From assembly GCA_024281055.1 (NCBI GenBank), contig JAMXLF010000019.1:44869-108868 (forward strand): DNA of 64,000 nucleotides. The letters run 5' to 3'. Made by a program: the position numbers and the translations under genes. Below, piece by piece: positions 39,501 through 46,200 of this stretch. The stretch comes from Geobacteraceae bacterium (GTDB taxonomy: Bacteria; Desulfobacterota; Desulfuromonadia; Geobacterales; Geobacteraceae). How positions within the stretch are numbered: the stretch's first letter is position 1; every line of letters begins with the position of its first letter. The notes under the pieces were generated by a model. That model made no database searches. It saw only the letters and a program-made list of their open reading frames with translations, and had not been told where the DNA came from.

Positions 39501-40939
39501 AAAGCCAGAGCGGTGTCGGTCGGGTTGCTGATGAAACTGCGGCCGCTCCCCCAGCCTCCATCGGGATTGCGTCGGCTAAGGAGTTCCTGCACGAAAGCGC
39601 CCGCATCTCCGCCGCCCTGAACGGCAACCTCGATCCGGCGGGCAAGAAAGTCGGTTGTAACGGACGCATTATTCCCCAGCCATGCAAGCCCCGCCTGCAA
39701 TTGCTGCTGGGCAGTGGACAACCGCTGGAGCGTCACCACCGTCTCTGTGGTATCCCGTTCCGTAGTAAGGGCAAAATCGGTCCAGCTCCCGTCGGACTGC
39801 TGGCGGGCCACGAGCCACTTCACTCCATCGTCGATGCTCGGTGGGAGGGTGCGGGGTACGACACTGGGAGGGAGGACGCCGGGGTTAGTGGGTAAATCCT
39901 CCCTCAGTGTCGATACTACCTGCACGAGTCCCTTACCGTCGGTGAGAATGGAATAGCGGGGCAGGAAGCCGTTGCGCACGGTCTCGATGCCCTGCAACTC
40001 GGCAGCGTTGACGGTGCCGGGAGCAGCGACATAGATGAAGGCAATCTTGAATCCCTTTTGTGAATCTTTAGCTCCGGGAACCCGTTCCCCTTGGATGGCG
40101 ACGACATCGTCGATGGTGACATGACGCGCCGTCCCGCTGATGGAGGCGCCAACCTCGGGGATTCGGGCAGGATCAATGGCCGGATTGTCAATGAGGAGCA
40201 TGGGGGGAACTTCCGACTTGTCGATCATTCCCATCAGGTAGAGGTCGAGCGGGCTGTAATAGGCGCGGGCTGCGACGGAAGTAAAGGTGCCGTCGCCGTT
40301 GTCCCGCCACTGGTTGCCGTATTCGAGCGAACCTTTGGTGTCGAGCAGGTAACTCCAGTGTGAGCCGTCCTTGCCGATAAGGGCGTTGCTAGCATTGTTG
40401 TTCCAATCCCTGAATTTGACGTAAGCAGCCCAGCGGTGCAGCATTTCATGGGCAAGGGTGCCGAGGGTAAACTCGTAGACCGGATCCATGGGGTCGGTAC
40501 AGATTGAGTCCATGCTCCCCATGTCGATGGTTCCCTGCAATTTGCCGTTGCTGCCGTACAAAGAAGAGTTGTCGAAGATCTGCTGGCCGATGCCGCGCAC
40601 GTCGTTCCTGACGCCCTGGTAGAATGCCACCGCATCCTTGGGCATCCTGAAGCTGAAGTTGGTGAATATCACCAGAAAGTCGTACTCATCCTTATGGGTC
40701 TTGAGAAACTCTCTGGCGATGAGCTGGCGCGGTTCGACATTGCTCGTTCCGTCCGGCAACTCGGCGTCGTAATTGCCACTCGCCTCCATGACGGTCACAT
40801 TACCGTAATCACCGATATTCTTAACCGTAAAGTCTTGGGCAAAGGAAGGGAAAACAAGGAAGAGCATACAGACTAAAATAATCAGACAGTTCCGGACGTA
40901 TGCGTTCGGGCTCACAAGCAAATGGGAATGCTTATTCAT
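24545..40939 (-). CDS. Giant multidomain secreted protein, 5464 residues
   Basis: A signal peptide (about 1-35, ending SFAQ) leads a mosaic extracellular protein. Domains in order: a metalloprotease-like head with HEMLH at 164-168 and YYSPLDLYLMGM further on; alpha/alpha-toroid repeats of the prenyltransferase/squalene-cyclase type (about 365-620, QNQDGGWSGD); four CARDB domains (about 625-1083); a FlgD-like repeat (about 1090-1170, FSPNGDGVKD); a TolB/WD40-like propeller (about 1306-1606); further FlgD-like repeats near 1716-1790, 2343-2430 and 2560-2640 among Ig-like modules; several FN3 domains (about 2950-3560); an F5/8-type discoidin domain (about 3570-3703); a second propeller (about 3990-4290); more CARDB and bacterial Ig repeats (to about 5140); and a C-terminal beta-helix of LSGG repeats (about 5213-5464), like DUF7305 domains of pilin-like proteins. 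AGGAGGG precedes the ATG. No membrane anchor or sorting signal is evident after the signal peptide. Likely a surface adhesin or protease scaffold. Confidence 0.9.
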   Translation of the reverse strand: MNKHSHLLVSPNAYVRNCLIILVCMLFLVFPSFAQDFTVKNIGDYGNVTVMEASGNYDAELPDGTSNVEPRQLIAREFLKTHKDEYDFLVIFTNFSFRMPKDAVAFYQGVRNDVRGIGQQIFDNSSLYGSNGKLQGTIDMGSMDSICTDPMDPVYEFTLGTLAHEMLHRWAAYVKFRDWNNNASNALIGKDGSHWSYLLDTKGSLEYGNQWRDNGDGTFTSVAARAYYSPLDLYLMGMIDKSEVPPMLLIDNPAIDPARIPEVGASISGTARHVTIDDVVAIQGERVPGAKDSQKGFKIAFIYVAAPGTVNAAELQGIETVRNGFLPRYSILTDGKGLVQVVSTLREDLPTNPGVLPPSVVPRTLPPSIDDGVKWLVARQQSDGSWTDFALTTERDTTETVVTLQRLSTAQQQLQAGLAWLGNNASVTTDFLARRIEVAVQGGGDAGAFVQELLSRRNPDGGWGSGRSFISNPTDTALALKALARTGYGDQEVVGRAVAYLQTSQNQDGGWSGDDTVSTIQPTAAVATAFNTYRKSYAVDSSITRAIGFLASKQNPDGGFGNSPSTVYDSAVAVMALQEAGADKAIINSGVNYIQEQQTGSGSWQESPYQTALAVRAVWQANVDPDLSLKADDISFIPAKVTTLPTTAVVSAVVWNLGRTDVPQARVAIYDGAVTPDKKVGEQTVAFPGQSPTTVTFSVPVTDGNGHYFHVVIDPDNLVKESNKNNNSAVKALLPEATYDFEVLSTDLVVSPNPVDMYQEVRISTKIANRGTMNAYNVPVRFFIDEPGAPLDIAMVTLDIPAGGTVAREITWKATKAGVNMPLTVQVDPNNMFAELSKNNNKVATSITINNVSLTDPNLTVSYRDIVITPNPAIEGGNAAISAIVRNSGNVGASNVTVNFYRGIPGKDGLLIGTRTIAALPPSGSEMVSVQWDGINEAGSKIIYVRVDPENAIKELAEDDNDAYSTLYVRSLADIVVSANSILLTPAAPREGDVVAITVTVQNRGEQDATNVTIQLKEGNVVVGTLVIPSIAGNSTGTARFTYDTAGRTGVHELTVVIDPDNLIIEQSKDNNSATKKLGVQNSNLWVSEPYFSPNGDGVKDTTDVVFRPDTATSVKIVVVDAQGQTIRTFKDGELVDSSGTVVTWDGRTEDGAVAKDGQYQLQIRDVSNTIIGNVAVVVDNNHSPLKDAIWSNELFKKDIACQAADASSPYRSFWLEDESGYVVGGPDKMWYFPTNGEEPSAKSKKDEWFRYMFGMPVNKSNLSYYIVTPYYYWDPETLQFGFYAWGNEKLYENNYYYYYLGQSYQTSNAGLVWSDDRTKVASFVVGKYYSGQGANSNLSVIDMSGPGPKNNMHNIASCYYDYNYSVGLKPYKLSWSPDSSKLAYWDPKTYEVVITDPSGTNKSTVYSSANAKVLDIKWLDNDRLLVNQQADGSRAGGPETSILLINTNDMTTFPLANGALSPALSNDRTKVLLKLSSSAASVVALDGTVLANINSSAYGTPLWSPTDRYVALQQSIASGNDTINIFDMETNEYHSIERVYTGTAVWYDDDSLLYSRFDNGVALYDLRSKTTKILDSSSRSSISISPFKNQLSWGGGINYACSKYSNYLVSSRLNLSVAVYTVYKGQSLLVYGTAADANFGGWKLEYADHSVPDTWNLVAPPSDVPVVDGVFTSWVPPGEGIYEIRLTVWDKAGNTAISRGTAAWSNRTGIFNIYKNLDAISPNGDGVNDSLEIHYSLPAPVHVDYSVLDSTGTVIKSGYAAPGTEYISWDGRDEAGRIVADGRYTIKLFDVELSFDVDNELPVTSAALTPILKDKDTGLWYAELSVLAHDKNIKNWKVEYAEGEKPDEWIEFRQGTNIVAKKDESGNLLSPMAGDMVARFSGQDLGWLKGKKFRMTAEDFSGNKSSSTTDFVEEKVFLNSWDHAITRDDFISPEIAKPGNHIIGGAETLRLPVTSAVLQYWNGREWSDVANAANSDSGRIDFTWDSSSTGGVEGFAVRAKVQDVVGAVHYSNALSTKSLFVLEGDCSLQLQGQNSLFEGLSLLKIQTLSPNSQWTDFKVYDATKGDVIPAGLFFEKGPDLSPGSEIRMIGVGSSGKVYETTPTPYPPSCPVKFKLLVNYEDAKECGEINPGRVTLSGQFTDSAGSVVFQTLSYYIQKSDGLELLRTYDISHEGWKSHLLLTAGMAEGAYPVKAIVSYLDQVDMKMKGAEAMASVIVDRTAPVAAITYPQLSRQNTCPVKYPGSNGDWYGIHIEGTVTDNLQGQEFGLFYGIGEKPTTWFVAGDSTGQSISGHGAKQGTIGVWNVSNLKGNYSLKLLAKDQAGNISCATASVSFNQTIDLPAISLSPALFSPNQDGVSDNLNINFNLNDSALFDAKVYRLLGNGTLDTVPVRTVVSGMNHLAGSENILWDGKADGGGAVSDGRYGVAVSVRDACGNSMSRWGAVEVDVTPPTVAITYPKLGDALPSGNVIEVKGVAIDAHFQDFTLETGKGENPSVWLVVGSGTAPVTGNVLGTWNTFGLEGKWTLRLSSSDKAGNKSSVTSTLDLGARSNLIKSVTVSPSLFSPNADGKKDTATVTCETITSSQTDISIIDTNGVVVKTISLPSGPAGTYNYIWDGKNGSGAVVDDGYYKVKVHSVLVSDNAISQTEEITVRVDTTPPSINISAPGANAYLNTSALDVSGSISDESMKEYNLKVTGPSGVLLQKSGTQSRSAYTFGTLNDLSEGVYLLTSDAKDAAENVNKFEQVFTIDRTPPKVTLDSPRNGDYFGFGKSVMTFAGSIIESNLDRYSLKIGSGDNPSEWRELAGGSLLSSLPALKVGKDDGISDGSYTIWLYAKDKAALEGEAKVKVIVDNTPPEVAISSINNGDYIKGPIDIMGTAFDVNFDRGLLEMSEGDCSNAFKWATLKVLLSPVKNGLVYSWKALPSDGLYCIRLSAMDKVGGKTELLVPLKVHVQPPPAPVLSGKIENKTTANLSWISSKDSAISGFNVYRNGQKLNAALISSNTYTDVELKQGTYTYSIKAVDAAGNESASSNVITLAIDLTGPTVRMISPMEGVRVSNIVDIQGTAFSDKDFKQYTLYVGNGPSPSSWSEIKSSTLPMSFGTLGQLDTHSLNEGVYSIKLEAEDNSGNISILKQTLTVDKTSPSPPVLLSATATGSNVSVVWKLNSEADLAGYLLMRNGQLVNGAGMSFRDVKPFLLSGTTYNEKLSDGAYEYILFSVDTAGNISGLSNKLSVKIDIGPPHANLVDPASGMKFEGKIRLQAASPDNDIVSLQFQYKKPQESVWTNIGSPLTGGELVNYFDPSSYSLPYGDYQLRAVATDSGGKTDSAPVYITVTYADLTAPKIPSGVHQLTNGNRIAISWDQNPETDLAGYYVYRTVGTVRTKLNTVPIKLNSYTDDNMADGLYVYEITAIDTFNNESKMSSAVSAKVYAPILIQPRAYVDQPVIIVSGANADPDSSVEFFVETEQGQIPIGNTNADQLGKFSLNCHLLVGVNKITAWASDSAGNNSRPTNVVVALYSIPPTAPTGLAVSVEDYNVNLMWNPNPETDIAGYNVYRNAEKLNTPIPVTTGIATASSQGDPFYSPRNAFDGNSSTFWTSAAKYNSFTPCWWEVDLQSPEAVSRLEIHWRKDYSDFSGKDYEIEAWLENQWVSIIKVVGNTSFNTNYDFHPSVTTNKIRIYITDTNNPSVYEQVGITDVTVLKEQLVAQSSYLDRDVSNGRFRYKVSAVNSAGFEGPSSDEIVAEVGDVTPPGVPQGLSVAPVGSSVVLNWLQNSEPDLAGYNVYKITANGWEKQNSSLLKMTNFADANLISGKYRYRVTAVDNVGNESDPTSEVEVKVSAVLPPVPSNLAVIALPEGRKLQLTWQLPGGTSIGNNIYRSLVRGGPYQKINPTLLISPFYLDRDVLNNKQYYYVVEAIDSIGNVSGYSSEVEGIPNDMVPPEKPIIFSPAIAGQTANVTEAFANLVGFAEHGATVSLMRDGNVVASTKATDSDTVEAINIYYGGDNYSVSTDGKYLFYNDFYSGRLTVFNVATGEMTYTGLLGSAPSWSPDSKNVAYVNSAHHIAVYEKNTSLNYQLTSETNVTQNYPSWSNDGRKIIFVSSIAGTNDVWIKDIVTGTLVPVTQGISASYPSFLPNNKMITYFEGRMLRALDLDTGAVTTLDNNANPGSVSWSKDGKNLLYISYDGTYNIKTMNIEALGVTHLIASSSLGIVKAIWSPDAQKIGYMVNEQNGYASLMAVEGNGELRSIQEKFPVGASWLQWPDSGNIFFSYGYNPRIAKLKGVFTFSGIKLDPDENDFSATAIDDSGNTSLESNIVPVFYDTILTPDISVSSKDINFYPPIPKPGEKVTGTIIIKNPTNNSIENVPVEIYLWDTAGALTRLKSETITRIAAKSEETITFSFNAGTEIGTQSIIAIVDPANGIIELDETNNYATREMYVTDKSGISIVPNTNSGEYGTMEDATATITIHNNGPATKGALTVSIVDSDGVSVSLLDSSVIAADFGSSTYTYSWNTGTTFSGTYAIYASFEAIDGTITEESTKFVILPDIVIDTNITIEKGKYNPNEEVSLTVNINNLSSMYIIPEMTIKTAFRDAQNNNLYNRQFSMQNVLPSSTNDLSCVWNTSLNAPGEYSIVVEAYVGDKIVSTSLATFEIYPVSIVTGSVVVDPPAVGVGNSINAQFSVRNAGNVITSGTLKASVIDPDSQMIITSSERSVNLPSNGSQSGIFGFATAGLQVKGYLLSLQYVSQGTQKNLASSAFTVRDVTPPTVTIVSPVSGTTNNETIIFAAIAFDDASGVDTVEYQLDGGTWRLLPLVDPVSGRYATAWNPSNSDNGAHIVSFRATDKSKNTSVPVSVSITFDTQPPVLHISSLSDSASTNDTVLNITGIVTDNTGVQSVTVNGTAVASDSDGSFSYAVPLKNDINTITTVATDLAENRATDTRTITLDRTAPVLTIDIPADNSKAGTALLTVTGSVDATSTVVVKLGENIQTASMNGNTYTAMASLESGYNTIEVTATDLAGKASTQKRTVVYDNQKPSLAVTVPNQDIETNKSSFTVKGTALDPYTSVVVSVIMDGQAFTPPVVNGAFEQVVTFTEEKSYAIIVTATNEVGTATSVQRNIIYTPPTLTINSVTSPTDQGSQTISGTMLAGATVAVSCHTATVGDVSYPTATTWRVDIIGFTAGGNTITVTTSEPAGNTASADIVYSPILPETVFTFAVFGNKRVTMSGGSYTDSYLSYPPSITKGQYQNGSVGTNSLQSCSIQLSGGGTKIFGRARVGTGGNPATGICASGGSLVYNNDIGVLAALKDMAPKTDPGGGTSMGALSLSGITRTLTDGDYRYSSMSLSGGATLTLSGLITLHVDGNLTLSGGSKIVVTTGPVTIYANGQKIDISGGSLLNNTQNPKTLTIYGTVGLTTANLSGRGTQHFLVYAPKAAITLSGGQNTFGSVIGNTVNLSGGSSVHFDQSLTY

Positions 40940-40980
40940 CGTGTTTCCCTCCTGAATACAGTGAAAATAAAAAAAACATT

Positions 40981-41194
40981 TGGACGCGGATCAGACCATA
41001 ACCCCTAACTCAACTTCACGTTTCTAATCCGCTTCTTCCGCGAAAATCCGCGTCCTATTCAAAAAAGCAGAATCTGTTTTGGACGCGTACAAACGGATGA
41101 ACGCGGAGCAAGCTTTAAAACCCAAACCTCAAGTCTTTTGTCTTTCGACTTTCGCTTTTAAGTCCGCTTTTTCCGCGTAAATCCACGTCCCATT
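40981..41194. repeat. REP-like inverted and direct repeats upstream of the giant gene
   Basis: A 35-36-base unit appears twice in the same direction, at 41025-41059 and 41159-41194, each running (T)CCGC-TT-TTCCGCG-AAATCC-CGTCC-ATT with a few changes. GGACGCGGAT at 40982-40991 is the exact inverse of ATCCGCGTCC at 41046-41055, and TTGGACGCG recurs at 41079-41087. These look like a short interspersed repeat family with hairpin potential. The gap holds no gene. Confidence 0.6.
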
Positions 41195-41200
41195 AAGCTT

Positions 41201-41557
41201 TTATTTTTCACTTCTGACGGGTGCCACAAGCACCGGCCTGTTCTCAGGCTGCTTCCGCATTCGCTCGATTCTCGCCTTGTCGTTCGCCATCCTGACGATG
41301 ATCGTCTCCAATCCCTTGTCAGTCTCCTCTTCCAGCACAATCCGCCCCGTGGCAATCTCCTTCACGGTAATGCCATTGGCAATCACATCCCCCGGCTTGA
41401 TGACCTGCAGTTTTCCGTCGGCAGCCTTGATGACCGCCCTGGCATCCTGCGGGGCAATTTTGATGAACTGAACCTTGTCGAGAGAGACGGCACCCGCCAA
41501 ACTAGGAACCGATAGACATAAGGAGACTGCCAGTATCATTGGAACCATCTTTCGCAT
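41201..41557 (-). CDS. Small exported protein, PilP/GspC-like
   Basis: The 118-residue product has a signal peptide (cleavage after AGA, about residue 22) followed by one small beta domain: KLQVIKPGDVIANGITVKEI, then GRIVLEEETDKGLETIIVRM. This resembles the HR domain of PilP and GspC proteins of type IV pilus and type II secretion systems, which connect inner-membrane and secretin parts; the match is by pattern only. GGAGGAG sits before ATG 41557. It lies 262 bases upstream of the giant gene, so it may assist export or anchoring of that protein. Confidence 0.6.
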   Translation of the reverse strand: MRKMVPMILAVSLCLSVPSLAGAVSLDKVQFIKIAPQDARAVIKAADGKLQVIKPGDVIANGITVKEIATGRIVLEEETDKGLETIIVRMANDKARIERMRKQPENRPVLVAPVRSEK

Positions 41558-41589
41558 GTGAAACTCCTCCTCCTTGAAAGAATAAAAAA

Positions 41590-41615
41590 GGGGACAGGCT
41601 ACTTTTCCTGTCCCC
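41590..41615 (-). terminator. REP hairpin that doubles as the transposase terminator
   Basis: GGGGACAGG and CCTGTCCCC form a nine-base perfect stem, followed on the minus strand by TTTTTT. The stop codon of the transposase lies in the loop. The hairpin is therefore at once a REP palindrome, the end of the coding region and a Rho-independent terminator. Confidence 0.75.
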
Positions 41616-42270
41616 ACTTTCTCGGTCTTCCCTTGGCCCTGATGGTTGATTCAAGTCCAAGTTTTTCGCAGATGGCGGTTCGCCATGGCAAACTACCAAA
41701 GGGCGCGCCCCGGTTCATGCTTTGCCGCATCCTTTCCATTTCGCTCGCTGTCATTGGTGTATTGACGTATTGCGTCCATGCGACGGGCAGGTCCATCGGA
41801 AATGCATCCACAAGTTTCCCATATCTTGCATTCTGCCGCTTCCAATCGGACGACCAGCGCCATTGATCGGCCGACTCGGCTAGCCCTGCCCTGACGGGAT
41901 TTCCCTCGATATATCGTGCGACCGTCAGAAGGTGCCGATCCTTCTCGACGATGAAGCTCTTGTACCTTCCCTGCCACACGTGGCCAGTCGTATGGTAATG
42001 ACTATGATGCCTCCTCACATGGCTCGTCATGAGCCATTGCATAAATCTACTCAGTTGGTCGGCTTTTTCCGGAGCGAGAAGCAGATGGAAGTGATTAGGC
42101 ATGAGGCAGTAGCTAAAGAGCTTCACTGGATGCCTCTCTTTAGCTTCTGCCAGCAGGCCGACAAAAGAAATAAAATCCTCGTCCTTGAGAAACACCTCCT
42201 GGCGACAGTTCCCGCTGTTGATGATGTGGTAAATCATTCCGTCTGCCAAGCCTCTCGTTACTCGTGGCAT
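41599..42270 (-). CDS. REP-associated tyrosine transposase (RAYT, Y1 family)
   Basis: The 223-residue protein is a single-domain Y1 HUH nuclease: MIYHIINSGNCRQEVF, then LFSYCLMPNHFHLLL with the metal-binding HxH (HFH), and a helix with the probable catalytic Tyr in YHTTGHVWQGRYKSFIVE or VARYIEGNPVRAGL. The C-terminal WRTAICEKLGLES and RAKGRPRKWG block is typical of the RAYT group. RAYTs process REP palindromes and spread them; they are distant relatives of IS200 TnpA. It is intact. It separates the 319-residue lipoprotein gene from the PilP-like gene. Confidence 0.9.
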   Translation of the reverse strand: MPRVTRGLADGMIYHIINSGNCRQEVFLKDEDFISFVGLLAEAKERHPVKLFSYCLMPNHFHLLLAPEKADQLSRFMQWLMTSHVRRHHSHYHTTGHVWQGRYKSFIVEKDRHLLTVARYIEGNPVRAGLAESADQWRWSSDWKRQNARYGKLVDAFPMDLPVAWTQYVNTPMTASEMERMRQSMNRGAPFGSLPWRTAICEKLGLESTIRAKGRPRKWGQEK

Positions 42271-42308
42271 GCTTTACACCTCACTAAAGTAGCCTGTTCC
42301 CATTTTTA

Positions 42309-43268
42309 CTACAGGCCAATCCGTTCTGTGCTCTTTAAATTTGTGAATAGATTACGATTTGGGTCAAATTCGAGATTTGTTGTATAATCAGGATTAAGAT
42401 AGTAATCGAAAACAATAAAAGCAGTCCTTGAATTCATTGCATCAAAACCGATGTCACCTTTTATTTTGCCATACATCGCTCGTAATAATTTACCACTCCT
42501 TTCTTCAGATCTGATTCTAAAGATGTAGTTGTTACCTTTGTCATAATTGCTCTCCACTGATTTACCAGGAACCCTTTTATGAAGCAATATCAGTTTTGTG
42601 GAATAATTTATTTCTGGTGCTTGTCTTGGAAGTGTTAATTGGCTCTCAATGCCGTAATTTTCTTTGGCTATTTGGATACCGTCAAATTTACTCAAGAATT
42701 TAACGGTTAGATTACCTTCAAAATCATCTTTTGATTTAAATTGCTTTTTAAGATGAAAAATCATATCTGAATTAGTTCCTTTGCCATAGGGTTCTACCCA
42801 ATCATATTTTATAAAATCAAAACCAATATCTTTGCCAATCGCTGGCAACTCTAAATCTAATTTTCTGGCATACATAGGTACTGGATTTATAATTTTGCGG
42901 AGGACTAACGTTACTTGTTGATTCCAAGGCTGCCAGCGACCATTGCTGCTTGAGTTGAAATGAAACTCTCCATGGCTTTTGTAATATCCTTTCTTTTCTG
43001 CACTATATGCAATGTAGTCTGTACATTTTTTGGATGCGCTGTATAAGCCGTCAGACAAAGTGATACCTCTTTCGGCAATTTCCTTAATGCGACGGTCCAA
43101 ACCTTGTTGACTTTGAAAACCTATCAATATTTCTACACCTTCGAGAGGCTTATTATCTTCATCTATAACTTTTACTACTACTTTAGCTTCTGGCAAATCT
43201 AAAGCGCTGTAGCATCCAGTCTGCATAATAAATAATGTTAAAATTATTATTATAACTATTCTAATCAT
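42309..43268 (-). CDS. AT-rich lipoprotein, possible immunity partner of the upstream hydrolase
   Basis: The 319-residue product has a lipoprotein signal (LFIMQTGC, lipidated Cys near residue 19). Next comes a short beta domain resembling a carboxypeptidase-regulatory or Ig-like fold (KVVVKVIDEDNKPLEGVEIL), then a beta-rich part that I cannot assign. Its ATG overlaps the stop codon of the 1957-residue gene (ATGA), so the two are translationally coupled. It is much more AT-rich than most of its neighbours. Coupling of an exported alpha/beta-hydrolase with a periplasm-facing lipoprotein resembles Tle-Tli lipase effector/immunity pairs, but that is inference. Confidence 0.7.
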   Translation of the reverse strand: MIRIVIIIILTLFIMQTGCYSALDLPEAKVVVKVIDEDNKPLEGVEILIGFQSQQGLDRRIKEIAERGITLSDGLYSASKKCTDYIAYSAEKKGYYKSHGEFHFNSSSNGRWQPWNQQVTLVLRKIINPVPMYARKLDLELPAIGKDIGFDFIKYDWVEPYGKGTNSDMIFHLKKQFKSKDDFEGNLTVKFLSKFDGIQIAKENYGIESQLTLPRQAPEINYSTKLILLHKRVPGKSVESNYDKGNNYIFRIRSEERSGKLLRAMYGKIKGDIGFDAMNSRTAFIVFDYYLNPDYTTNLEFDPNRNLFTNLKSTERIGL

Positions 43269-46200
43269 TTATCCAATCCTCCTAATTCCTTAATTTTGTC
43301 GAACAATTTAGATATATATGAGTATGCAACGTCTCTTAAATCGCTATGTTTCCAATTATTGTATGGTGCCCTATTAGCCGGCCAATCATTTCTATCATTC
43401 TTAAAATTTACTTGCATATCAAAATTGAATTTTTTTTCGGCTCCAAGAGCAGGAACAAAATCCCCCCCCACAGGCAACGTCAGCGCTGGCAGGGCATTTG
43501 CCAGTAACAAGTTTATATTTTTTTTCGCATATTCACTGCCAGTAGCGCCAGGCGCAAACAAATCGCTATCTGGCCCCTTTTTGAAGAAAGGTTTAGTCCT
43601 TAACACAGCATCGTCAATAAGGTTTGCAGACTCAGGAGATATCGGCATCGGAAGTTCATATCCGTACAGCTCTAATTTTGTCAAGTAGTACTCCTTGTCA
43701 TCACCATTGAAACCCCATCCGCCGAACGAATTGCCAACGATATCGATGGGGATTGGATTCCCTCCCTTCAGCTTTTCCTGAATGGCCCAAGAATAAGAGC
43801 CAATCTGCTGCGCTTCCTCAACCAGTAATTTGGTGATTGGGATATTTAGAGGCAACGTTCGCAGTATTTCTTCACCGGAAGAATAGAAATTATAGTAGGT
43901 AGTGTTATCTGGCCTGTTTTTGAATCTATCTCTCCAAGTTAACTTCGCGCGATTATCCGGAGGATTGTCGTTTATGAACAATTGATGCCATTCGGAGGAC
44001 CAAAGGCTTTGCTTATAATTTACCCAATCCGTACGCAACATATCCAAGCTTTTATCTGTTGAGCCATCATAGGCTTCGATAGCAACTGCTGCATCGATCA
44101 TGAAATAACGCTTGATGCGAGGAACATTTGGGTCTGGTGACGTTTCATTTGCCGTCCAAAAATTGTAGTTATCACTCAGCATACTTGAAACTACCATGTT
44201 TCCCAGACTGTGCGCAGCTATTATAGTTTCACCACTGATGTTGAACATAATAAAATTCTTTAAAAAGGGAGCGCTGTCGAATGCATGAATGACATTAACG
44301 TGATAATCCGGAGTGACTCCAAGAGGCGTTTTAGTATCTGAGCCATACCAAGTTATGCCCCAGAATTTAGACTTTGAACCGGACCAATACAGTCGTTTGA
44401 ACATTTCTGCGTGCCAACCCCGGGCATCTTGCGAATTAACGTTGTATCCATGCACAAACATAAAATTTGTCTTATTAGCTTCAGTATCTGGAAAGTTTTG
44501 CGGCTCGGACAGTCTGTCCTCGATGCCGGTATAATAAACCGAGGCTTGCGAGGGTCCGCTTATATCCTCAATAAGGTTTTTATGCCTAAACATATGCTCC
44601 ACACCTGCAATGCTGAGTTTGAGAGGAGACTTAAAAACCGTCTTCCCATCAAGGTCTGAAATTTCCAGCACCAGCGGTTTCTTTGTAGCTTTCCATGCTT
44701 CAACCATTATGACAGTCTTCTTATCCATTATGTCCTGTACCAGATATTCCGACAGAGCATGCGCTTCCGGCGTTACGGACACGGTTGGCGCGCCTGACAA
44801 GGATAATGCTGGTTCTAGCCCTCCATTACTCCCGGTGAGGTAATCCCCTGAATGCGCTGCTTCGAGACCGGTGGAAACATAATCGAGACTTCCTTCTTCG
44901 TGCTTCAGCATATATGTGTAGCTTGCAGGATTGAATTTCGACATTACCTCGCCAAGGTCGAGATGAACTGGGAACCAATCGATGAGGTCTCGCGTTCCAC
45001 CGACTGTTGCGTGATCAGATACCCTGTTTCCGCTTGCCGGTATGCCCGCCCCCTCCGTATCCCCATGGCCATCATCATCATTCACCCAGAAATAGAAGAC
45101 ATCTTGATTAAGCGCCCGCTCCCGGTCCTTAGCATCGATGGTCCGGTTATGGTCATAATCGGGTATCAGACAAAGCATGGTGACGTTAACTGGGACAATC
45201 TCGCTCTTTATCTCCTGCTTGGTCTGCATGTTGAGGACCAGTTGCATGGAGTATTTCTTCGTGATGTCGAACTTCGCCCCGCCCCGACTGAGCAATGCAT
45301 AGCCGTCATTAGCCGGAACGAACCCCATATAATAACCATCCTCGAAAAAGATGAGGTATTTCGAGTAGCCCTTATACTCCGCCGGGGCAATCTGAAACCT
45401 GAGCTTTGTGTCTACTTCCGGGTAGCCATCCTTGTTGACGAAGATTACTTGGTCGGGCGCGACTTCCACATTCACCCCCCAGATCGTCATGCCAGTGCTG
45501 TCGCTCAAGGATTCGTTGGCCCCGCTCCGTAATTTCACCGTAGCTTTGCCCTGAGCCAGGATTTTGTTGATACCCGGGGTTGCCCCCGGCGTGAGCATGG
45601 TGGCAAAAGTCCCGGCCTTTGTGACTTCTGTTACCGCTCCTTGGGAAACGCTTCCACCCCCGGCAACGACGGAATAGTTGACCGTACCGGTTTTCTGCGA
45701 GGTGGTGGCAAATATCCCTTTGGCTGGATCGATTTCTTCATGCAAGAGGAGCATCGTTTCCAAGGGGGTGGTCATTTGCTGACCAGCTTTACCCGCGTCT
45801 ATCCGGTTGCCGTTTTCGTCCATATGTAGTATCCCTGAAATCGACAGATAGGCGCGGCTGCCTTTTGGTCCCGTGACAGCATAGGAGTAATGGTTAAACG
45901 TAGTACTCAGCACCGTCTCCGTTTCTGTCCGCACCAACCAGCTATTTACGGTGTCTTTCTTGACGGTGACGGTTATCGGGTACTGGGTGTTTTCTGTATT
46001 GCCTAGTATTACGCCGGCGTAAGCTCCACTGCTGTCACTCAACTTCTGCAGATTGTCCGTAACATTGGGGCACTCGCGAGTGGCAATGCCCAGGCATGCG
46101 TTGGAATTTCCGAGAAAGATAGCGTTCATGTCCGTAGGCAGCGGCGGATCATAAAGAGATGACGGTTGTCCGGGAGTGAAAGTAACGATCTTGTTGGATA

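Larger units (their letters stand above)
41583..42308 (-). mobile_element. RAYT element bounded by 24-bp inverted repeats
   Basis: The transposase gene lies between TAAAAAAGGGGACAGGCTAC (+TTTT) at 41583-41606 and an inverted copy at 42285-42308. The two ends agree at 21 of 24 positions. Both repeats carry the ACAGGCTAC core. The whole unit is 726 bases and sits a few bases after the stop codon of the lipoprotein gene at 42309. I see no target-site duplication. Inverted REP sequences flanking their own RAYT gene are known in other bacteria. Confidence 0.75.
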
